Origin: Marsupella aquatica
Taxonomy: Eukaryota; Marchantiophyta
DNA length: 64,000 nucleotides
Direction of reading: 5' to 3'
NCBI GenBank assembly: GCA_973895155.1
Contig: OZ316897.1
Coordinates: 13,702,001-13,766,000, forward strand
Under the pieces are notes generated by a model that made no database searches, was not told the DNA's origin, and worked only from the letters and a program-made list of their open reading frames with translations. A program made the translations under genes and the position numbers. This document shows positions 57,410-64,000 of this stretch, piece after piece. Numbering within the stretch: position 1 is the first letter of the stretch; the number at the start of each line of letters is the position of its first letter.

Positions 57410-59250
57410 ATGGAAGCAGAAGGCGCGGCCTATCCATGGCCGCCAGACATGGAACGCCGACGTGTCGCTGCTCTTCAGAGGTTTCATCGCAACAATCCGC
57501 ATTACAAAGTACAGGTAAATCATGCATAATTGGACTCACACATCACAGCTCTAACCGGCGTTGCCTTGGTGGAAGATTGCTGAATTGCCTTACAATTGGC
57601 TAAATTTTAGTTGACTAGAAAGTGTTTCTCGTTACTTAAGCTTGAAGCATTTTAGAGCTGAATTACTTGGTGCTGATGAAAAGCGAGAAGTTTGGTTATG
57701 ATTTCGAATATTGATTCCATTACGTCGGCACATGTTTGGGATAGAGGGATTGATGGGCTGGTTCTCAGGTTCTGTCACCGTTTCATTTAGTCATCATTGT
57801 GTTTCTGCGCGCAGCAGTTCATGTCTGAGGAATTGCAGGGGACCAGTCGGCCTCGAACTCGAGGCGAAAAACGTGGGCTGCTGTCCTCAGCGAATCGCCT
57901 GTCGTTGGCGGCGGTGGAAGACAGTCCAAAACGCTTCGACAACCGATGGTGCCTGGCAACCACATTAGAGCTGCTAGAGCACATGAAGGCGTACGTGCGC
58001 GAGCACAAGGTCCGTTGCATTGGCGAGGACGTGGAGAAGTGGAAAGCAATCGCAATTCACCTGACCAATCCTCGCGGTCTGGAGCTGGGAAGACTCGCGC
58101 GGAGCTGCATGGTGCTTTCTGTTTCGCTTCACTACAAACACCTGAGCTTAGAGTCATGACTACTAATTTCTCCATGATCTACAGTACATGGCTACCTAGA
58201 CAGTGTCTCAGCAAATCGGATTATTCCTATTAGGTTGATGATGAAATCCAGATTTAAGAGCCTGATACTATACCGCGGAAAGGACTGCATCTCAAAGCTG
58301 ACTCATGTAAAGTACACATAAATGATGAGAAAGCGCAATCAGGACATTCAATGCAACGTCAAACAACTTTATCGTTCCTGTAAAGTGTGTAAAGTGTATG
58401 CTTCACAGGTAATTCAATATTTAGATTGGAAACTTATAGCAACAGTGTCCAATAGCGGTTGTAGAACATGAGTTGGCGAAGGTTTCCCCTCCGAATGCTT
58501 CCAATAAATGCTCCAAATGTGTCTAGGTGATCATCTTCAGATACGAACCTCAGAGCATAGAATAGTCTCCAATCTAGCCCATCAAAGATGATGGATGGTC
58601 ACTTCAAATCGCATTACTTCGGAAGGGATTGAGGAAAGGCTATACCTGTCACTGGACCTCGCATAATGGCTGTATGAAACAATTCTAGCGAAATTTCGGG
58701 AGCAATTCCGGTTGGTGAAAGAGAATTACCTCAATCCATACGTTCAAAAGGATCAGGTCGGAAAGTTTCTAACGAACTTTAGAGTAGTGTCAGATTGTTC
58801 AATGATCGAGTTTATTGAAAGCGTTCGTGGGCTCGAATGCAGGTTCGATTCGATAACCTTCGGCGATATTTTAGAGTAGGTTGGGTGGCCCGAATGGAAG
58901 TTGAAATTCAGGATAGTCTCGTTGACTATTTCCAGGTTTGCGAGGGACAACAACCTCCGGTTTCAAACAAGAGATCACAGGTGCGAGCACCATTGAAGCT
59001 GTCTACTGTGAGTATTGCATTGAATAGGTACAGAAGAGCATCCTGGCCAATCCTTCGGCCTACTACTGCGACGGAGAAATTCCATCATGGGCGGACAGCT
59101 ACTTATAGTAACGAGAAAGTGCGTGGTGGCGATGATCATGCAATGTCCTCGGCAGATGACTTGAGTGGTAGCAGTGACGACGACGCAATTGGGTCAAATC
59201 CAGCTGCACTGGGAATCCACACCCAACATCGAAGGACTCGGAAACGCTGA
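57410..59250 (+). CDS. Unrecognised multi-exon candidate gene
   Basis: A likely model has three exons: 57410-57514 (ATG start, 35 codons, ends GTACAG|gtaaat), 57815-58009 (acceptor CGCGCAG, or 57818 with CAGCAG; ends CACAAG|gtccgt) and 58843-59250 (acceptor AATGCAG, stop TGA). All junctions are phase 0 and give about 235 residues. The N-terminus contains YPWPPDMERRR and ALQRFHRNNPHYKVQ. The second exon has RFDNRWCLATTLELLEHMKA, the third LRRYFRVGWVARMEVEIQDS and an acidic Ser/Asp stretch (SSADDLSGSSDDDA) with a basic end. It looks like a soluble, possibly nuclear protein, but I recognise no family. Exon limits are uncertain: the second exon stays open to 58159, and another frame is open just before 58843. 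Confidence 0.42.
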
Positions 59251-59850
59251 CCAGGATGTCGATTCCACCAGCTGCTCCGGGGAAAGAACCTAGCGATCAA
59301 GAAGATGCAAGAAAGGGATATGGTACAGTTTCTGGAGTGGCTCAAAGCGGATTATTAGAAGGCTCGTCGAACTTCTACGCCTTCCGCTTAATTTGATGTA
59401 AGGAAATCTGAGCTCAGTACTCCGAGAGATGGGTGATTCGATGAATGAAATGTCTCAACATAAGCATACTTCGTGAGAGGTGGACGACAAGATTACAATT
59501 GCACTTAATATCAAGTGTCCGTAGAGGGTACTTAGGATCATTTAGGTGTGAAGATTTTGGGTCAAGAACGAGTAACCCACATGGATTATTGAAATGTGGA
59601 GCACAAGTCCTTGGACAATGTTCGAAATGCGGACTTTCGGTGCGTGAAGTCCAGACTCCTTCATGATGTACCCGCAACGGACTTCAACCAAAAGTTCAAG
59701 CAATCAGACCTCGAGTCCCTTCTAACTCAGAACTGGAACTTATTGGCTAGCTACCGAACCTGGGGACAAAATCGAGTGAACACAGCTAAACCAGATAGAA
59801 CCATAGGGAGAAATCTAAACACCCATTCATGTTCGGAATTTAATTCTAAG

Positions 59851-60020
59851 GCCTTTTTGAGAGCCTTCTTTTAGAGTCTCCATTTTGAACTGGAGAAACC
59901 TAAACACCCCATTCATTTTTGGAATTTAATTCTAACTCCCCTTCGGTTCCAAACATGAATGGGGTGCTAAGATTTTTCCAATTCAAAATGCAGACTCTAG
60001 AAGAAGGCTCTCAAAAAAGC
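59851..60020. mobile_element. Foldback/MITE-like element with arms of about 72 bp
   Basis: The left arm (59851-59924) runs through GCCTTTTTGAGAGCCTTCTT, TAGAGTCT, AACTGGA and AAACACCCCATTCAT. The right arm (59947-60020) is its near-complete inverse: ATGAATGGGGTGCTAA, TCCAATTC, AGACTCTAGAAGAAGGCTCT and CAAAAAAGC. The loop is about 22 bp. A partial direct copy of the outer part (ACCCATTCATGTTCGGAATT...) lies just left, at 59818-59850. The sequence is non-coding, and a transcript would form a long hairpin. Confidence 0.85.
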
Positions 60021-60999
60021 AAATTCCCAGAGGAAATGTTCACCAATTCATGGATTCCACTGAAACATAAATTTATCCACTGAATTGCACTGAAACATAA
60101 ATTTTGTCACGGACACTTCAAACTTCCAATCAGAGCCAACCAAAGCTAAATAAAGTTCGAGAGGAGGCCAAAGCTAAATAAAGTTCGAGAGGAGCCTTTT
60201 TAGATTGATGACTTGATTGCATGTTTGCCTAACTTTCGTCACCTAACAAAAGTCTCGTAACTAATTGTCTGCAATCTGCAACCGTAGTAGTTTATGTTAA
60301 AATGAAGAATTTTTTAATTTCCATATATAGTTACATCATTCTAGTGCTTCACTATTTAACTTATTGAAAAATATATAAAAACTAAGTTATATTATCATTT
60401 CTAACTTTATTAAAATATAAATTTTGCATAAGATATTGAAAATATAAAGTAACCATTTTAAACTTGCAATTATGAAGAGCATGTGAATTGAAGCCCATTG
60501 AAATCAAAGTTTGTGCCCAGGACAGGTGCGGGCCCAGAGGAGTTTGTTGGTCATGGAAATGTCAGAATGATTCACATTTACACATATAATTAAGGTACAA
60601 CCTTTGTTCTATACATATATGTGATGCAACGGTAGAGGAGTCCATTTTAACCCCTTGCATAGGGGGTAGAGCCCCTTGTGCCATGCGGCTCTGTCTAGGA
60701 ATATTCTTGATAAACAGAGAGCCATTTTTTTACAGGCCGTCGCCATTGCTGATAGTCAAACGAACACTTTTTCTGTTCATTTTTTGGCAAGGATGTACCT
60801 CTAAAGTTGGTAACGCAATGCACCAATTGAATTCTGGTTCGGACATTGGGTGCCCAGCGACATTTCAGTGATTCTCCATGGAGGTCAGAAATGGGGGAGT
60901 TTTGGGGAAGTTTCAAGGTTTTAACCACCCCGTCAAATTTGATCATAACTTTTGACTTGGGATTCGGATCAGAGTTCTAACTTGTGCGGTGACAAGCTA
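60021..60999. other. AT-rich intergenic, left flank of the Ty3/gypsy element
   Basis: A 28-bp unit CCAAAGCTAAATAAAGTTCG+AGAGGAGG is duplicated at 60140-60194, and ACTGAAACATAAATTT is duplicated at about 60060-60105. No gene is recognised. Part of the right side may be decayed 3' sequence of the retrotransposon, but no second LTR was found. Confidence 0.4.
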
Positions 61000-61145
61000 T
61001 TTCAGGAGGTGTAGTAGTGGTGTCATCGGATTTTCATTTGGTGAACTTTCATTTCTCATTCAATTCTTGGGAGCTATGGCTTCTAAGAAGGTGACGGTAC
61101 GCATATCTGGGAGCCAGTTTCCTACTTATGTTCCCGTGGTATTGC

Positions 61146-62075
61146 TCATGGTCTCAACTGCAACCAGACGCTCTCCCCAATTTCAAAGCTTACCTGGCAT
61201 CGACGTTTATCCCCTTCCTCCTCGTACCAACTTTGGGCAAGGATCATACCCTTGGTAGCCGCTTCCACAACTAGGCGCCGCTCTCGAATAAAATCATCTG
61301 CAAAAAGAACCTTGCTTTCCGTCTGCCAAGCTTCCGGATTTGTGAACCAGGAGGGCGCCCTTGGCGTCCTCCCTATGGCCAACACAAACAGCGCAAACCC
61401 CATTGCCGAATGCTTGGTCGAGCTACACCTAAACTCGGCCATTGTTAAGTGCTTTGCCCAATCCTTTTGATTGGCCGTGACAAAATGATGCAAGTAGTCC
61501 TCCACGATACCATTCACCCATTCTGTTTGGCCATTTGTCTCATGATGATACGCTGATCCCCTGGTAAGGTTTGTGTCGGATACCGGAACCACGCCTTCCA
61601 GACATGGCCCGTGAACTTGTTGTCGCGATCGGATAGGATACGCAACGGCAACCCCCATTGTCGGAAGACATTGTCAAACACTAGACTGACAACCTCTCAG
61701 GCCGAAACCATTTTTGTAGTTGGCAAGAAATATGTCATCTTGGAAAAAGATCCATGATTGTTAAGATGGAGTTACTGCCGTGAGACTCAGGTAACCTCAG
61801 AATGAAGTCCATGGAGATGGACTCCCATGGAGCCGCGATTACTGGTAAGGGTTAGAAGTCCTCCTTTTGCCCTATAGACCGTTTGGTTCTTTTGGTATGA
61901 GTAACAACTTTGCACATGACGAAGAACCGATTGCTTCATGTCCGGCCAATACCCCGGCCAATACACATCTCGCAACATGCTGCGATACATAGCAGCTTGT
62001 CCGCCATGCCCTCCCCAAGGAGAGTCGTGGTACTTTTTGACCTCCCAAGGTTGTGGCATCACCCGCATCGCCCTG
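61146..62075 (-). pseudogene. Ty3/gypsy integrase, frameshifted
   Basis: The zinc-binding HHCC part is seen at about 62068-61940 (KKYHDSPWGGHGGQAAMYR, YWPGYWPDM, then a Cys-x-x-Cys-like pair as CYSYQK). The core follows in broken frames, with LSDRDNKFTG-like and SAYHHETNGQTEWVNGIVED segments. The Glu of QTE is the third catalytic acid of the DDE triad. The GRTPRAPSW and ESVWLQLRP segments mark the C-terminal part, after which stops appear. In an active element this enzyme would insert the cDNA into the genome; this copy cannot. Confidence 0.88.
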
Positions 62076-62477
62076 GTTTTGCTTGGTCAAATTATCCACA
62101 ATGACGTCCGACTCGACATTATCCTCTGGTTCCGCATCCAACCCTCTTAAGGCTGGGATCAGTCCCTCTTCTGGGTCTTGACCCTCTTCCTCCGATTCCA
62201 TCTTTGAACCGTTGTCGCTTATATCCAAGTCGGTGCTATCCTCGCTTGACTCGTTCTTTGGAGGATTGGCCACCTCCTTCCCTTTAAGCTAACAACACTC
62301 CGCACTTGACGTGTTTGCTGTGGCAGTCAACAGTTCAGCCACCATATCCTCCCCGTCCCGCTTGTAGCATTCATCCAGGGAAGTCAATCCGTCCTCCTTA
62401 TGTTCTTTTTGAACCTATGCTCTTCCCTTAGCGTGAAGAGCCTTCTTGCCACTCTTTGATCGAGTGTTCTTCACCAT
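62076..62477 (-). pseudogene. Gag-like N-terminal remnant of the Ty3/gypsy element
   Basis: From an ATG at 62477 the minus strand reads a Lys/Arg-rich start, then a highly acidic hydrophilic stretch (ESSEDSTDLDISDNGSKMES and a later Glu/Asp-rich run), interrupted by two stop codons. Its position just downstream of the primer-binding site argues for the 5' end of gag. The frame then runs into integrase sequence out of phase near 62075. Confidence 0.5.
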
Positions 62478-62608
62478 GTCTCCAGCGACTGAATCTGCCC
62501 ATAGGCGACCCGCCGAGCACGTTGAAGAACTCAGTCCCCGCAAAAATCCATTAAGATTTTTGGATTCCGACCTAGCACAACTCTGGCCTGGTGTCTATGC
62601 CGGCAATT

Positions 62609-62620
62609 GCTTTGATACCA
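62609..62620 (-). promoter_or_regulatory. Primer-binding site, tRNA-iMet type
   Basis: The minus strand reads TGGTATCAAAGC, one mismatch from TGGTATCAGAGC, which is complementary to the 3' end of initiator tRNA-Met used by many plant retrotransposons. It starts two bases after the LTR end at 62623, the usual spacing. Confidence 0.85.
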
Positions 62621-62622
62621 CA

Positions 62623-64000
62623 AGTGGTGGACCTTGCCACCTAGCACCCTCACCAATCCTAGCACCCACGCCTAAGTGCCCCTAGTGCCCAAATACCTCC
62701 ACGAAATACCTCGAGCAAGCAACCTAGTGCCCCTTGCACCGCCTCCGGCCCTTCCCATACGAAGCCGCACTTGCTCTCCTCACGTCTGCACAAGCAACCA
62801 AGCGCCTCCGTAAATAAGTAACCCCCTCAAGATCTAGATCTCCCAAGTATAGCATCCTAACTCAAGCTCAACAGACATTGGTAAGTAGGTCAATGATAAA
62901 TCCTCCCGATGCCATAAGCCGGAACAAGAACCGACACCCATTGTTCATCTAGAACAACCCCTTCGTTGGGTGCAGCCCGGGTTCCCCCTCGTATCTATCC
63001 GTCACCAACTGACTGCCCTGCCCCCAGGACATGCTCATGGCCCATATAGCATAACTTGTACTAAAGCTTGTCCCAACACGTCGGGACCAGAATGGCCCCG
63101 ACTCTAGCAACCAACTCTCGATTCTTGCCCCATTGATGGACTAGGGGCCAAGTGCCCTTGGAAATCAACCTCCACGCCTACTTGGTCTTGCCTCCCCAAC
63201 GCAAGCTCCCTTGGGAGATTGAATACGGTTTGGCTACTATTTTGATAGGATTTGACAAGCAGGCGAGATAGCCCCCGCAACCCCGCAAACCTATGACACC
63301 CCTAGACCCAGTTGAGCTCAAGAGGACGTAGCCCTCCTTGAGAGATTTCCAACACACCCAAGAAATCCTCCAACGGACTTCCCGTTGTGAAGTTATCGTC
63401 ATTTCCATTTAACATTTTTTCTTAGTGTCGCGACTGCCGCGGCTCACGACTTTGGCTGGCCCTTAGCCCCAGGGAAACACCACTCCCCTCATATATGCTT
63501 TTGGAGACCGGTAACCCCCGGATCAACTTTGGTCCCCAAATTTTGGCCCCCCAGCTAGACCTCGATCAACCCGCATGTCTGGGCGTGCCACCAACTGGCA
63601 ATGCCCATAATTTTCTAATTAGGTGTCCGCAAGCAGAGTGCCTTAGTCCGTTGTGATCGGGCCGACCTAGTGCTCATGCCTAGGCACTCAGATCCCATTA
63701 TCGCCCGGGGCCCCCGATCGGCCAAACCTGGATCGGGCCATAACTTGTGCCCCAAGCGTCCGTTGCCCATGGAATCAACTCCATTGGCCTTGGGCCCAAG
63801 AGGAAGTCTCACTCAAGCCCTCAAAACTCAAAGTCAGTCCGGGGGTCCGGATGGTCGACCTTGAACCCGGCCCTTTCCCCCTTGACCCGACCAGTCCTCG
63901 GCTAGTCTAAGTCCTTAGTGTATGTCACCAGCTTAACGCCTTGCCTTTGCCAGTGCCATGCCCCATTGTCCTCAAGTCTCCCCATGCTAAGTTCTCCCCG
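62623..64000 (-). mobile_element. 5' LTR of the Ty3/gypsy element (truncated by window edge)
   Basis: It matches 16484-18419 along its length but lacks the 439-bp nested LTR, leaving the intact target CAGGA at 63025-63029. It begins on the plus strand with AGTGGTGGACC, like the solo copy, supporting the same non-TG/CA terminus. About 1.38 of an expected 1.47-1.49 kb is visible. Confidence 0.88.

Larger units (their letters stand above)
61000..64000 (-). mobile_element. Internally deleted Ty3/gypsy LTR retrotransposon (runs off right edge)
   Basis: In minus-strand order: LTR (62623 to beyond 64000), a 2-nt gap, primer-binding site (62620-62609), a leader, an acidic gag-like N-terminal region (62477 to about 62076) and then integrase (about 62075-61050). 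Gag core, protease, reverse transcriptase and RNase H are missing, so a deletion of several kb joins gag to integrase. Multiple frameshifts and stops show the copy is dead. No 3' LTR was found on the left. The solo LTR at 16484-18419 belongs to the same family. Confidence 0.85.

Noticed and set aside
57797-58159. Alternative single-exon reading to the stop at 58159 for the unrecognised gene
   Set aside because: Kept as an alternative only; the donor at CACAAG|gtccgt with an in-phase downstream exon gives a more coherent protein, though this is not proven.

Overview
This window is nuclear DNA from a land plant. Genes have many short exons with GT-AG introns, gene density is low (five confidently recognised genes and two weaker candidates in 64 kb), and most of the remaining sequence is decayed retroelements, solo LTRs, foldback elements and local tandem duplications. 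The protein set is plant-typical: a plastid PIFI-like protein, an arogenate/prephenate dehydratase with a transit peptide, an RHIP1-like protein and the plant 6 kDa mitochondrial ATP synthase subunit. The look of the proteins and the repeat load would suit a seed-free plant (bryophyte, lycophyte or fern), but the sequence alone does not settle this and no species is named.

Layout. 1-2.3 kb: decayed non-LTR (LINE) element on the minus strand (ORF1 with a tripled zinc-knuckle segment, start of the ORF2 endonuclease). 2.5-5.9 kb: repeats, plus an inverted copy of the RPB7 promoter and first exon at 4.6-4.75 kb. 5.95-7.52 kb: complete RPB7 gene (minus, 6 coding exons). 7.6-13.1 kb: foldback and tandem repeats. 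13.17-13.35 kb: small ATP synthase subunit gene (minus). 14.2-20 kb: nested retroelements, namely an LTR carrying a LINE insertion (14.5-15.0 kb) and a large solo LTR (16.5-18.4 kb) that itself contains a younger solo LTR. 20.3-23.9 kb: RHIP1-like gene (plus, 9 exons). 25.0-26.1 kb: a 117-bp satellite-like array that runs up to the PIFI-like gene (26.3-30.6 kb, plus, 8 coding exons). 35.1-38.2 kb: arogenate dehydratase (minus, 11 exons), tail-to-tail with PIFI. 38.3-40.4 kb: GC-rich simple-sequence region upstream of it. 40.8-57 kb: gene-poor, with tandem arrays, a tRNA-derived SINE, a Crypton recombinase-like fragment and a small membrane-protein ORF. 57.4-59.25 kb: unrecognised multi-exon candidate gene (plus). 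59.85-60.02 kb: foldback element. 61.0-64.0 kb: internally deleted Ty3/gypsy element (minus) with its LTR running off the right edge; this LTR is the same family as the 16.5-18.4 kb solo LTR.

The genes are ordinary, unlinked housekeeping or plastid/mitochondrial genes and do not form a pathway cluster. I found no new multi-gene system. The most informative parts are the nested transposon insertions, which can be dated relative to one another from target-site duplications and an empty-site copy, and the inverted duplication of the RPB7 promoter plus first exon. Gene names rest on remembered family sequences; no search was run.
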